This document shows positions 1 through 7,458 of a stretch of 13,140 nucleotides of DNA, piece by piece. Position 1 is the stretch's first letter; every line of letters starts with the position of its first letter. The notes beneath the pieces are model-generated. The model ran no database searches. It was not told the DNA's origin and worked only from the letters and a program-made list of their open reading frames with translations. Source of the DNA: Bacteroidota bacterium (GTDB lineage Bacteria; Bacteroidota; Ignavibacteria; Tepidaquicellales; Tepidaquicellaceae); assembly GCA_003519545.1 (NCBI GenBank), contig DOWN01000288.1:1-13140 (forward strand). Direction: 5' to 3'. The position numbers were made by a program, and so were the translations under genes.

Positions 1-67
1 GTATTTTATTTAAAAGGTAAATAAACTTTTTATTCTAAAATAAAAAATTAAAGAAAGGAAATTTTAA

Positions 68-973
68 ATGAGTTTATTAGTTGTAGGTACAGTTGCTTTT
101 GATACTATCGAAACTCCGTTCGGTAAAGCAGATATGACCATTGGTGGTTCCGGTACATATATTTCTCTTTCAGCAAGTTATTTCACGAATAACATAAATC
201 TTGTCAGCATAATCGGTAATGATTTTCCCGAAAAAGAATTAAAATTTCTTCAGTCTAAAGGGATTAATACTTCAGGGATCGTTCAGAGAAATGATATGAA
301 ATCTTTTTATTGGCATGGTAAATATCATTACGATATGAATACACGTGATTCTCTTGCCACTGAATTAAATGTTTTATCTGTTTTCAATCCTGTAATTCCC
401 GAAAATTTAAAAAAAGCAGACTATCTTTGTTTAGGAAATATTGATCCTGAGATTCAAATGTCTATAATCAATCAGGTTGAAAAACCGAATTTAATTATGT
501 GTGATACAATGAACTTCTGGATTGAAACTAAACATAAAGAATTAATTGAAACTCTCAAAAAAGTTGATATACTTCTCTTAAATGACAGTGAAGCACGTGA
601 GTTAACAAATGAATATAACCTAGTGACCGCTGCAAGAAAAATTTTCACAATGGGACCAAAAATTGTTGTTATTAAAAAAGGTGAAAACGGTGCTTTATTA
701 TTTCATGGTGAATCAATATTTTTCGCTCCGGCATATCCGTTAGAAAAAGTATTTGACCCCACAGGTGCCGGTGATACATTTGCAGGCGGTTTTATGGGAT
801 GGATTGCAAAAACTAATGATTTCTCAACTGAGAATATTAAATTAGCAATTATTTACGGAAGTGTAATGGCATCTATTTGTGTTGAAGATTTTTCAATAGA
901 AAAATTAAGAAACTTAAATACAGATCAAATTAATAAAAGATTTGATGATTTTAAAAATTTAATTACATATTAA
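68..973 (+). CDS. PfkB/ribokinase-family carbohydrate (or nucleoside) kinase
   Basis: Cytoplasmic kinase expected to move the gamma-phosphate of ATP onto a hydroxyl of a sugar or nucleoside; the substrate cannot be named from sequence. The 301-residue length is usual for the PfkB family. The N-terminus (GTVAFDTIETPFGKA, then an IGGSGTYIS segment around residues 25-33) matches the substrate-side glycine motif. The C-terminal signature DPTGAGDTFAGG begins at D230, with D236 as the expected catalytic base and the GAG as anion hole. The ATG at 68 is preceded by a purine-rich AAAGAAAGGAA that ends about 7 bases upstream, so the start is well supported. No terminator is visible after the stop, and 116 bp separate it from the next gene, which looks functionally unrelated. 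The family call is firm. Adenosine kinase-like, fructokinase-like and ribokinase-like activities all remain possible. Confidence 0.93.
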   Translation: MSLLVVGTVAFDTIETPFGKADMTIGGSGTYISLSASYFTNNINLVSIIGNDFPEKELKFLQSKGINTSGIVQRNDMKSFYWHGKYHYDMNTRDSLATELNVLSVFNPVIPENLKKADYLCLGNIDPEIQMSIINQVEKPNLIMCDTMNFWIETKHKELIETLKKVDILLLNDSEARELTNEYNLVTAARKIFTMGPKIVVIKKGENGALLFHGESIFFAPAYPLEKVFDPTGAGDTFAGGFMGWIAKTNDFSTENIKLAIIYGSVMASICVEDFSIEKLRNLNTDQINKRFDDFKNLITY

Positions 974-1031
974 TATTTTATTTTAGAATAATTTACCCCG
1001 CTATAAATTGCTGGAATAAGAAAAAGTTTAA

Positions 1032-1064
1032 TTTGGATTATTAAAATTAAATTCCGTATTTTTC
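1032..1064 (+). promoter_or_regulatory. Possible Bacteroidetes-type promoter upstream of the caspase-like lipoprotein gene
   Basis: TTTG at 1032-1035 and TATTTTTC at 1057-1064 are separated by 21 bases. They resemble the TTTG / TAnnTTTG elements of Bacteroidetes housekeeping promoters, with one mismatch in the second element. In such an AT-rich spacer this could arise by chance, so it is only a candidate. Confidence 0.25.
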
Positions 1065-1080
1065 ACCATCCACATTAAAA

Positions 1081-1086
1081 AGGAGG
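1081..1086 (+). promoter_or_regulatory. Strong Shine-Dalgarno (AGGAGG) for the caspase-like lipoprotein
   Basis: A perfect AGGAGG lies three bases before the ATG at 1090 and fixes that start. It is one of only two strong ribosome binding sites in the window; most other genes here have weak or no visible site. The spacing is shorter than the usual 5-9 bases. Confidence 0.75.
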
Positions 1087-1089
1087 AAA

Positions 1090-3216
1090 ATGAAATCTTT
1101 TTACAAATTTTTTTCATACTCTCTTCTTATATCTCTGTTTGCTCTCATAGGAAGTTGCAGTACTGAAAATCCGGTCGTTCCTCCTGACCCTACAAGTCCC
1201 GAAATAGGTACTTTGGAATCCTCTCCTGATATAATTGAACAAAACACATCCACAAATGTAACTTTCAGGTTTACTTTAGGCTCAGGAATTTCTATTTCTG
1301 ATACTTTAGTTCGACTTTCAAAAGCCGATAACAGTGGCAATCCCTCCACTCAACTCGGATTTTTACAGGATAACGGAAATCTCGGTAACGGTGATGAAAT
1401 AGCCGGTGACGGAGTTTTTAGCGGAATTTTTACGCTTGTTGAAAGCACAACAGGTGCTTCAAGATATATCGCAGGTGCAAATGTAACCACAGGCGGTGTT
1501 TCAGTTTCAGGTAAATCAAAAATTGATACCGTAACAGTATTCAATTTAATTTCTTCTTCAAATGTAACTCAAGTTACATCTGTTTTAGCCGCAGGTCAAA
1601 ACACTTTTGTAACAGCATTAGGCGGAAATGTAAATAATTATACAACCGCTTACAATACAACAGTCGCATTTTTACAAACTCAGCCAGGAGTTTCAAGTGT
1701 TGTTGGTCCATCCGGAAGCACTTCAATTGAAGTTAATTTTTCTAGCGGATTAACCGGTGGTCTTATTCTCTCTACCGCAGATGCAAGCGGAACGGTAAAT
1801 ACAAGAGGTGGTTTTATTAATCCAAATGATATCACATCAGTTCACAGACCTTCAGGAAGTGATTCGCTAAAAACTAAACGTAATACCAAACAAACAGTTC
1901 CTATTGAAAGACAGACAAGGGGTGATAATCCTTTATTCGTTAAACCAAGTTCTCAAATCGAACGGGATAATATTAACTTAGATCCTAATACTGTCGGGAA
2001 CAGAAACGTATTAATCTATGCTCCTTATGAAGCGGCTTTTGCTCCATATAATGAAAGAACTAAGATTAAAGAAAATTTAAACACAAGTAATTGTAAAGCA
2101 TTTACTTTCACTGAACTCGTAAATCAGGAAGCGACAGTTAAATCAATTCTTGATATGACTAAATACGGATTTGTAGTATTGGCTACTCACGGTGTTCAGG
2201 GAAGATGGTTTTTATCAGGGGAAACTTTTGATACTAACGCAACTAATTACAATACTTACAGACCAATGTTGTCCGCAGGAAGACTTGGAATTTTCAATAA
2301 CATTGTAATTTCAAGCACCGGTGGTGTTAACGTAAGCAGAAATGTTTATGGAATGAAAAGCACATTTGTTTCTAATCTCGCGGGAAGTTTTCCGAATTCA
2401 ATTATTTTGAATAATTCCTGTGAAGGAACTATGAATGCTGATTTACAAAATGCATTCACAGGCAAAGGTGCAAAAACTTATTATGGTTATACAAAAGTTG
2501 TTAACTCTGATTTCGCGGTAATAATGGCTGATACTCTTACTAAACGGCTTGCCCGCGGATTAAACACAGGGCAGTCTTTCTTTGCTGCAACCGATCCGAG
2601 AGCTCCAAATGCAGTCTATCAGATTAAAGGTTCAAACGATATGTCATTCTCTCTTTCTCTTTCAAATGGTAATTTTGAAACCGGAAATCTTGAAAACTGG
2701 ACTAAAGACGGAGACGGAAGAGTTATCTCAAGACTCGGCTCAATTAATCCGACACAAGGAAGTTCAATGGGTATAATATCGACAGGTCTCGGGTTCACAA
2801 CCGCAAGCGGTTCTCTTATACAGTGTTTTATTGTTACAAATACTCAATCAACTATTTCACTAAAATGGAATTTCCTCTCTGAAGAGTTTCTTGAATTTAT
2901 CGGCTCTCAGTTTCAGGATTTCTTCCAGGTAAAAATTGTAACTCAATCCGGTGCTGAAGTGGTTGTATTCAGAAGGACAATTGACCAGATTGCCGCTCAG
3001 TTCGGTGCAACTACTATGAATCAGGGAACATTAATAAGAATGTCTCCGGGAATTGTTTTCGATCAGGGCGATGTATATATGACTGACTGGCAAACTCTTT
3101 CATTTGATGTAACACCTTATCGAAATCAAGTAATTACAATAAAACTTGAGGCGGGAGATGTTGGAGATAGTATTTATGACACAGCAATATTATTAGATGA
3201 AGTTGCAATAAATTAA
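1090..3216 (+). CDS. Putative lipid-anchored clan CD (caspase/gingipain-fold) cysteine peptidase with C-terminal jelly-roll-like domain
   Basis: A 708-residue envelope lipoprotein. The signal peptide ends in a lipobox-like IGSC, with lipidated C23, then a Pro-rich spacer. Residues about 37-150 look like an Ig-like domain of the choice-of-anchor type, including a GNGDEIAGDGVFSG stretch. A Ser/Thr-rich linker (about 153-300) has a basic patch near 260-280 that could be a processing site. From about 306 to 515 the order of predicted strands fits clan CD: NVLIYAPYEAAF, then FVVLATHG with H367, then SIILNNSCEG with C444. This resembles the His-Gly and Cys dyad of caspases, gingipains and CHAT domains. 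Residues 524-708 form a beta-rich domain starting NGNFETGNLENW, with an FLSEEF motif at 595-600. The peptidase role is inferred from the dyad and strand context and was not confirmed by a profile search. The substrate is unknown. Transcription ends at the hairpin at 3239-3271. Confidence 0.7.
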   Translation: MKSFYKFFSYSLLISLFALIGSCSTENPVVPPDPTSPEIGTLESSPDIIEQNTSTNVTFRFTLGSGISISDTLVRLSKADNSGNPSTQLGFLQDNGNLGNGDEIAGDGVFSGIFTLVESTTGASRYIAGANVTTGGVSVSGKSKIDTVTVFNLISSSNVTQVTSVLAAGQNTFVTALGGNVNNYTTAYNTTVAFLQTQPGVSSVVGPSGSTSIEVNFSSGLTGGLILSTADASGTVNTRGGFINPNDITSVHRPSGSDSLKTKRNTKQTVPIERQTRGDNPLFVKPSSQIERDNINLDPNTVGNRNVLIYAPYEAAFAPYNERTKIKENLNTSNCKAFTFTELVNQEATVKSILDMTKYGFVVLATHGVQGRWFLSGETFDTNATNYNTYRPMLSAGRLGIFNNIVISSTGGVNVSRNVYGMKSTFVSNLAGSFPNSIILNNSCEGTMNADLQNAFTGKGAKTYYGYTKVVNSDFAVIMADTLTKRLARGLNTGQSFFAATDPRAPNAVYQIKGSNDMSFSLSLSNGNFETGNLENWTKDGDGRVISRLGSINPTQGSSMGIISTGLGFTTASGSLIQCFIVTNTQSTISLKWNFLSEEFLEFIGSQFQDFFQVKIVTQSGAEVVVFRRTIDQIAAQFGATTMNQGTLIRMSPGIVFDQGDVYMTDWQTLSFDVTPYRNQVITIKLEAGDVGDSIYDTAILLDEVAIN

Positions 3217-3238
3217 TTTTTTTAAAATTTATCTATTC

Positions 3239-3271
3239 CGGCAGGGTGTTTACTCCCCTGCCGTTTTTTTT
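3239..3271 (+). terminator. Rho-independent terminator after the caspase-like lipoprotein gene
   Basis: A perfect 8-bp stem (CGGCAGGG at 3239-3246, CCCTGCCG at 3256-3263) with a 9-base loop is followed by eight T residues. This is a canonical intrinsic terminator 22 bases after the stop codon. The next coding start lies only three bases beyond the T-tract. Confidence 0.93.
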
Positions 3272-3274
3272 ATT

Positions 3275-3709
3275 ATGAAATTTTTTATATATTTGTTTAT
3301 ATTTTTGGGTTGCTCTTCGGATAATATTGAAATTTTTTTGGTTAAAAATAATGTCTCTGAAAAAAAAACAGTTTCAGGTGATGTTGTTAAACAAAATATC
3401 GATTCAATTGTGAAAAACTCATCTGAAATTTTGAGACTTGCTATATCTGATGATTATATGACTGAATATTATTTTAATAATAGTCTTATAGAAATTAATT
3501 TTAATGAATTTAAAGAAATTAATTCACCTGCTACCGGAAGAATCGAAGTTAATAAATTAATTCTTCCTTTAACCGGTGATCTTGCACCTGACAGTATCTC
3601 AGGAGTTGCCACATTAATTCTTTATTCAAAAAATGGATTACTCGGAAATCCTGTCAGAATTAAAAACGGCTATAATTATATTAATAATATAAAAACTCTA
3701 TTTAATTGA
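3275..3709 (+). CDS. Small putative lipoprotein of unknown function
   Basis: I do not recognise a family for this 144-residue protein. The first 13 residues form a short hydrophobic signal ending in FLGC, a credible lipobox with C13 as the lipidated residue, followed by SSD. The rest is a soluble, mixed alpha/beta-looking domain with hydrophobic strands (KLILPLTGDLAPD, SGVATLILYSKN) and no obvious catalytic motif. The ATG at 3275 directly follows the T-tract of the upstream terminator and has no Shine-Dalgarno, but the next Met is about 60 residues in and would lose the lipobox, so this start is preferred. recO begins 28 bases after its stop, so the two are probably co-transcribed. That it is a real gene is likely; its role is open. 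Confidence 0.68.
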   Translation: MKFFIYLFIFLGCSSDNIEIFLVKNNVSEKKTVSGDVVKQNIDSIVKNSSEILRLAISDDYMTEYYFNNSLIEINFNEFKEINSPATGRIEVNKLILPLTGDLAPDSISGVATLILYSKNGLLGNPVRIKNGYNYINNIKTLFN

Positions 3710-3737
3710 TTTTGAAACACGGCATTTTAAGAAACGT

Positions 3738-4433
3738 ATGAGTTTAATAACAACTGAATGTATTCTTCTTCGTTCCCGTAAGTTTAGTGATTCAAGTAAA
3801 TTAGTTACTTTATTTGGTAAAGATACGGGAAAGTTTAATGCTGTTGTAAAAGGTGTTAGAAATACAAATTCTAAACAATCAGGTGTATTTGATTATTTTA
3901 ATCACTTTTCGGTTGTTTTAAATTTAAAAGAAAACAGAGATTTACAGACAATTTCAAAATCCGAACTGATTCTGGGATTTGATGTTATCAAAACTGATCT
4001 TAACAGGTTAAACTGTGGATTCAAGTTTATGGAACTCATTAACAATTCACTGTCAGATTATTATGTTAATCCTTTGATTTTTGATTTTATAATTTCTGAG
4101 TTCAGAAAATTAAATGATACTGATTTTAAACGTTTTAACCGGATTATTTGTTTTCAATTAGGAATTCTTAAACTGCTTGGTTTAAACTTATTTAGTGTCA
4201 ATAATGTCAAAAATATTAACGAAACTTATTTAATTAATGACGCATTAAATATAAATAATGAAGATTTTGACCAAATGAAAATAATTTTTAACAATGGTAT
4301 GGATTTTGAATCTCAAATGGGTTTATATAAATGTGATAGAATTGTGAATACTCTTGATTCATTTATTAAAATGGAATTAACTAATAATAAATTTTCTAAT
4401 ACAAAAAAAGTTTTTAAATATATTGAAAAATAA
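3738..4433 (+). CDS. recO: DNA repair protein RecO
   Basis: RecO is a cytoplasmic mediator of RecF-pathway recombination: it binds single-stranded DNA and SSB and, with RecR, loads RecA. The 231-residue length is close to the usual size. The N-terminal OB-fold is clear: TTECILLRSRKFSDSSKLVTLFGKDTGKF is the hallmark opening, followed by a basic VVKGVRN segment and FDYFNHFSVVLNLKENRDLQTISKSELI at about 50-78. The C-terminal part is helical. Only three cysteines are present, widely spaced (LNCGF, RIICFQ, LYKCD), so the four-Cys zinc module of some RecO proteins is absent. It lies 28 bases downstream of the small lipoprotein gene and 45 bases upstream of the HtrA gene. The ribosome binding site is weak. 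The family call is based mainly on the N-terminal half. Confidence 0.88.
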   Translation: MSLITTECILLRSRKFSDSSKLVTLFGKDTGKFNAVVKGVRNTNSKQSGVFDYFNHFSVVLNLKENRDLQTISKSELILGFDVIKTDLNRLNCGFKFMELINNSLSDYYVNPLIFDFIISEFRKLNDTDFKRFNRIICFQLGILKLLGLNLFSVNNVKNINETYLINDALNINNEDFDQMKIIFNNGMDFESQMGLYKCDRIVNTLDSFIKMELTNNKFSNTKKVFKYIEK

Positions 4434-4461
4434 TTACCGCTTGAAAAAGCAATTTTACTTT

Positions 4462-4467
4462 AAGGAG
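4462..4467 (+). promoter_or_regulatory. Shine-Dalgarno (AAGGAG) for the HtrA-type protease gene
   Basis: AAGGAG lies 11 bases before the ATG at 4479. It supports that start and suggests the protease can be translated independently of recO, which ends 45 bases upstream. Confidence 0.6.
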
Positions 4468-4478
4468 AAATCTAAAAT

Positions 4479-5984
4479 ATGAAAAATAAATCAATCTTTG
4501 CAGGTGCAATCTTGCTGGTCTTTGCTATTTCTTTCGGAGCGATTTTAATTGCCGCTTTTAATAAAGGAAATCTCAAAGCAGGTACTGATATTGAGTTCAA
4601 AACTAATGCACCTATAACTAATATAAATCCAAGTGTTGCCGGTTTAAACGATGCATTCGTGGAAATTTCTAAAGCGGTAACTCCAACAGTTGTGTATATC
4701 GAAGTTACTAATCAGGGTAAAAAAGATGAACAAAAAGATCAAAATAAAAATTTTGAATTTTTCTTCGGTCCTGATTTTGATTTCGGTGATCAAATGCCCT
4801 CTCAAGGTTCAGGTTCCGGTGTAATTATTTCTAATGACGGTTATATTATCACAAATAACCACGTTGTAGGTAATGCTTCTGAAGACGGAATCAAAGTTAT
4901 ACTTACAGATAAAAGAGAATTTTCAGCAAAATTAGTTGGTGCTGATCCTAACACAGATATTGCAGTTATAAAAATTGAAGCAAGTGATTTACCTGTTGCT
5001 ACAGTTGGAAACTCTGATAATGTTCAGGTTGGTCAATGGGTTCTCGCTGTTGGTAATCCATTAGGACTTAATAATACAGTAACCTCGGGAATCGTTTCCG
5101 CACTTGGCAGAAATGTTCAGGTTTCAGGTGACGCATATTCAATTAATAATTTTATACAAACAGATGCTGCTATCAATCCGGGTAATTCAGGTGGTGCTTT
5201 AGTTGATGTTTCTGGTTCTGTTATTGGTATAAACTCTGCGATTAAATCAAATACCGGATATTTTCAAGGTTATGGATTTGCGATTCCAATTAATATGGCT
5301 AAGAATGTTGCACAGGAATTAATTAAAAACGGAAAAATTACACGTGGATATATCGGTGTTCAAATTAAAGATGTTGATTCTAAAGAAGCAAAAGGTTTAG
5401 GGCTTGATAAAGCAAAAGGTGTATTAATTCAAGGTTTAGTTCCCGGTGGTGCAGGTGAAGAAGCAGGTTTACAAATTGGTGATGTAATTCTGAAAGTTGA
5501 TGGTATTGAAGTTAATGCTTCTAATCAGTTACAGGCAATTATAGGTGAAAAAAGACCGGGTGAACAGGCAAAACTTGAAGTTTTCAGAGATGGAAGTACA
5601 TTAGAAAAAATTGTAACTCTGAAACCAAGAGTTGAACCGAATGAAACACTTGCAGGTAGTAATCCAAACAAAGGTGAAATGAATAAAGACCTTAATCAGA
5701 AAAGTTTTGATGCTTTAGGTTTATCAGTTTCCGATATGACCGGTTCTATGTTGAGTAATTATGATTTAAGTAAAGGAGTTGTTATTTCAGATGTAAAAAT
5801 GTATTCAGAAGCATTTAAACGTGGATTAAGAAAAGGATTTGTGATTTTGCAGGCAGATAAAAAAGACATTGAGAACGTTGAGCAATTGAATTCTGTTTTA
5901 AACGGAAAAAGCAAAGGTGATGTTGTTATTTTTAAAGTTATGACTCCTGAAAAGGAAGTTCGTATCATAGCAATCGAAATTTAA
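4479..5984 (+). CDS. HtrA/DegP/DegQ-type (Do family) periplasmic serine endopeptidase with two PDZ domains
   Basis: A protein quality-control protease of peptidase family S1C, expected in the periplasm and attached or exported through an N-terminal hydrophobic segment (about residues 5-26). The trypsin-like domain spans about 45-270 with a complete catalytic triad: H128 in TNNHVV, D160 in NTDIAVIKI and S237 in NPGNSGGAL. PDZ1 (about 285-378) opens with GYIGVQIKDV and contains the GLQIGDVILKVDG motif. PDZ2 (about 410-500) contains KGVVISDV and RKGFVILQADKKDI. The 501-residue length and two PDZ domains match DegP/DegQ/MucD-type enzymes rather than single-PDZ DegS. A strong hairpin ends the unit just after the stop. 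Its place among envelope and secreted proteins fits a role in clearing misfolded exports, but that link is inference. The family call is very firm; the exact orthologue (DegP or DegQ) is not resolved. Confidence 0.96.
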   Translation: MKNKSIFAGAILLVFAISFGAILIAAFNKGNLKAGTDIEFKTNAPITNINPSVAGLNDAFVEISKAVTPTVVYIEVTNQGKKDEQKDQNKNFEFFFGPDFDFGDQMPSQGSGSGVIISNDGYIITNNHVVGNASEDGIKVILTDKREFSAKLVGADPNTDIAVIKIEASDLPVATVGNSDNVQVGQWVLAVGNPLGLNNTVTSGIVSALGRNVQVSGDAYSINNFIQTDAAINPGNSGGALVDVSGSVIGINSAIKSNTGYFQGYGFAIPINMAKNVAQELIKNGKITRGYIGVQIKDVDSKEAKGLGLDKAKGVLIQGLVPGGAGEEAGLQIGDVILKVDGIEVNASNQLQAIIGEKRPGEQAKLEVFRDGSTLEKIVTLKPRVEPNETLAGSNPNKGEMNKDLNQKSFDALGLSVSDMTGSMLSNYDLSKGVVISDVKMYSEAFKRGLRKGFVILQADKKDIENVEQLNSVLNGKSKGDVVIFKVMTPEKEVRIIAIEI

Positions 5985-5993
5985 TTTTTAACC

Positions 5994-6028
5994 TCCCCCT
6001 GAAAATTCAATTTTTCAGGGGGATTTTT
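5994..6028 (+). terminator. Rho-independent terminator after the HtrA gene
   Basis: A perfect 12-bp stem (TCCCCCTGAAAA at 5994-6005, TTTTCAGGGGGA at 6012-6023) with a 6-base loop is followed by TTTTT. It starts nine bases after the protease stop codon and ends the transcript before the T9SS genes. Confidence 0.93.
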
Positions 6029-6097
6029 CATATTTTTTGGAATTGATTTTTAATTTTTTAGTTTTTATTTTTATTTAATTGTAAACTGTAAACTATA

Positions 6098-6490
6098 ATG
6101 AAATCAGTATTATACATCTTAATTGTAGTAATGGTCATTATCAGCGGCTCAAACTTAGCGGTTGCTGATAACAATCATTTCTCAAGCAAAAAAGATGGAA
6201 TTAGCTCCGGAAACTCAGCTTTCGGGGATGATTTCAGACTTTATCAAAACTATCCCAATCCATTCAATCCTTCCACTACTATCAGTTATAAATTAAACTC
6301 AGAAGGTTTCGTTTCCCTCAAGGTTTATAATTTAGTAGGACAGGAAGTCAGAACTTTGGTAGATAATTATCAGAAACCGGGTGTGTATCAAGTTACTTTT
6401 GATGCATCCGAATTTACATCAGGTATTTATATTTACAAGTTACAAATGAATGGTTCAACGTCTGTTAGACGAATGACTTTACTAAAATAA
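6098..6490 (+). CDS. Minimal T9SS cargo: signal peptide joined almost directly to a type A sorting domain
   Basis: A 130-residue secreted protein. Residues 1-23 are a Sec signal peptide (MKSVLYILIVVMVII, likely cleaved after A23). About 22 polar, Ser/Gly-rich residues follow, then the T9SS type A C-terminal domain from about F46: NYPNPFNP at 51-58, SLKVYNLVGQEVRTL, then SGIYIYKLQ and a terminal RRMTLLK. The T9SS moves such proteins across the outer membrane, usually cleaving the sorting domain and attaching or releasing the cargo. Here there is hardly any cargo. No Shine-Dalgarno is seen; instead a tandem GTAAACT repeat lies just before the ATG. A 39-bp gap separates it from the next T9SS gene. 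It may be a truncated cargo gene, a short peptide-delivery protein or a recombination remnant; the sequence does not decide. Confidence 0.82.
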   Translation: MKSVLYILIVVMVIISGSNLAVADNNHFSSKKDGISSGNSAFGDDFRLYQNYPNPFNPSTTISYKLNSEGFVSLKVYNLVGQEVRTLVDNYQKPGVYQVTFDASEFTSGIYIYKLQMNGSTSVRRMTLLK

Positions 6491-6529
6491 ATTTTATTCC
6501 CCTATTTAGTTAATTTTTAAAATGTATTT

Positions 6530-7441
6530 ATGAAAAGAAATCTCATTTTATTATCATATATTTTTATATGTATTTTTACCCTTACAAATCTATCATACTC
6601 TCAACAATCTAATATTTATGATGACTTCTCCAAGAAAGCCCTTCCTAACTGGATTTGGGGCGGATTGGAAATGAAATATTCTCATAATGAGGATAATAAA
6701 GAAAATGGATTTGCTGAAATTTTTTCAAAATCTCCGGTTAAACCTAATTCATATATCGGAAAAATTGAAAAAGTTGAAGAACAATTATATACTGCCGGTA
6801 ATTTTGTGAACCTTATGCTTAAAGGTGCTGAAAATGACTGCAAAGTGAAAGTATCTCTTATTTATGATGTTGATAACAACAATACTTATAATGATGATCA
6901 GGATATATTGCTTGAAGCAAAACCAATTTCAATAGATTTCAAAGGTTGGAAAGAAGTTAAATTCAAATTAGATGAAGAGACTTTTAAAATTATATCTGCT
7001 CACAAAGATGATTTTGCTGTTACCGAAGAACCTGCTTTTGCATTAAGAGTTGAGTTTGAAGCAGGTCCTAATTATAATGAATCAGTGTTCACTTCAGGTA
7101 TTGCTCTCGTTTCTGAAATAGTGAATACTGAGAATTTGACTGCTACAACTGAAAATACAACAAGAAAAAATATTGAAGATACTTACTTCAAAGCAAAAAA
7201 TTTTCCTAATCCATTCAATCCAAATACAAAAATAACTTTTTTTCTGCCTGAAACAAGCAACGTAACACTAACAGTTTATGACAGAATCGGAAGAGAAGTT
7301 CAAGTATTGTTAGACCAGTCATTAAGCCCCGGTGAACATACAGTTGATTTTAACGGCAGCGGTTTACCAAGCGGTATTTATTTTTACCGTATTAAATCTT
7401 ATGACAGAACTGAAGTATTTAAAATGATGATGGCAAAATAA
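6530..7441 (+). CDS. T9SS type A sorting domain-containing secreted protein, unknown cargo domain
   Basis: A 303-residue protein with a signal peptide (about 1-24, ending LSYSQ), a central domain (about 25-200) and a T9SS sorting domain (about 218-303) marked by NFPNPFNP from N224, LTVYDRIGREVQVLL and SGIYFYRIKS, ending in lysine. I do not recognise the central domain. It is beta-rich and acidic and carries an Asp/Asn-rich loop (D113-V-D115-N-N-N-T-Y-N-D-D-Q-D125) that looks like a calcium-binding loop, as seen in many extracellular adhesive or matrix proteins. A SIDFKGWKEVKFKLDEETF stretch resembles carbohydrate-binding, galactose-binding-like folds, but this is only a resemblance. It sits 39 bp after the minimal T9SS gene and is probably co-transcribed with it. 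Transcription ends at the bidirectional hairpin at 7459. Confidence 0.85.
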   Translation: MKRNLILLSYIFICIFTLTNLSYSQQSNIYDDFSKKALPNWIWGGLEMKYSHNEDNKENGFAEIFSKSPVKPNSYIGKIEKVEEQLYTAGNFVNLMLKGAENDCKVKVSLIYDVDNNNTYNDDQDILLEAKPISIDFKGWKEVKFKLDEETFKIISAHKDDFAVTEEPAFALRVEFEAGPNYNESVFTSGIALVSEIVNTENLTATTENTTRKNIEDTYFKAKNFPNPFNPNTKITFFLPETSNVTLTVYDRIGREVQVLLDQSLSPGEHTVDFNGSGLPSGIYFYRIKSYDRTEVFKMMMAK

Positions 7442-7458
7442 AAAATTTTTATTCAAAT

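Noticed and set aside
974..1089. Possible small RNA or terminator in the first intergenic gap
   Set aside because: No stable stem or known RNA pattern was found; it looks like an ordinary AT-rich promoter region.
1101..1544. Two open frames on the - strand inside the caspase-like lipoprotein gene
   Set aside because: They lie wholly inside a well-supported gene, show no recognisable motif or start signal, and have the composition expected of antisense frames.
2582..2776. Open frame on the + strand in another frame within the same gene
   Set aside because: It overlaps the supported coding region, and its peptide has no domain character.
4439..4453. Small hairpin GCTT-GAAA-AAGC between recO and the HtrA gene
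   Set aside because: A four-base-pair stem without a proper T-tract is too weak to call a terminator.
5759..5968. - strand frame inside the HtrA gene
   Set aside because: Antisense to the conserved PDZ2 coding sequence, with no independent evidence.
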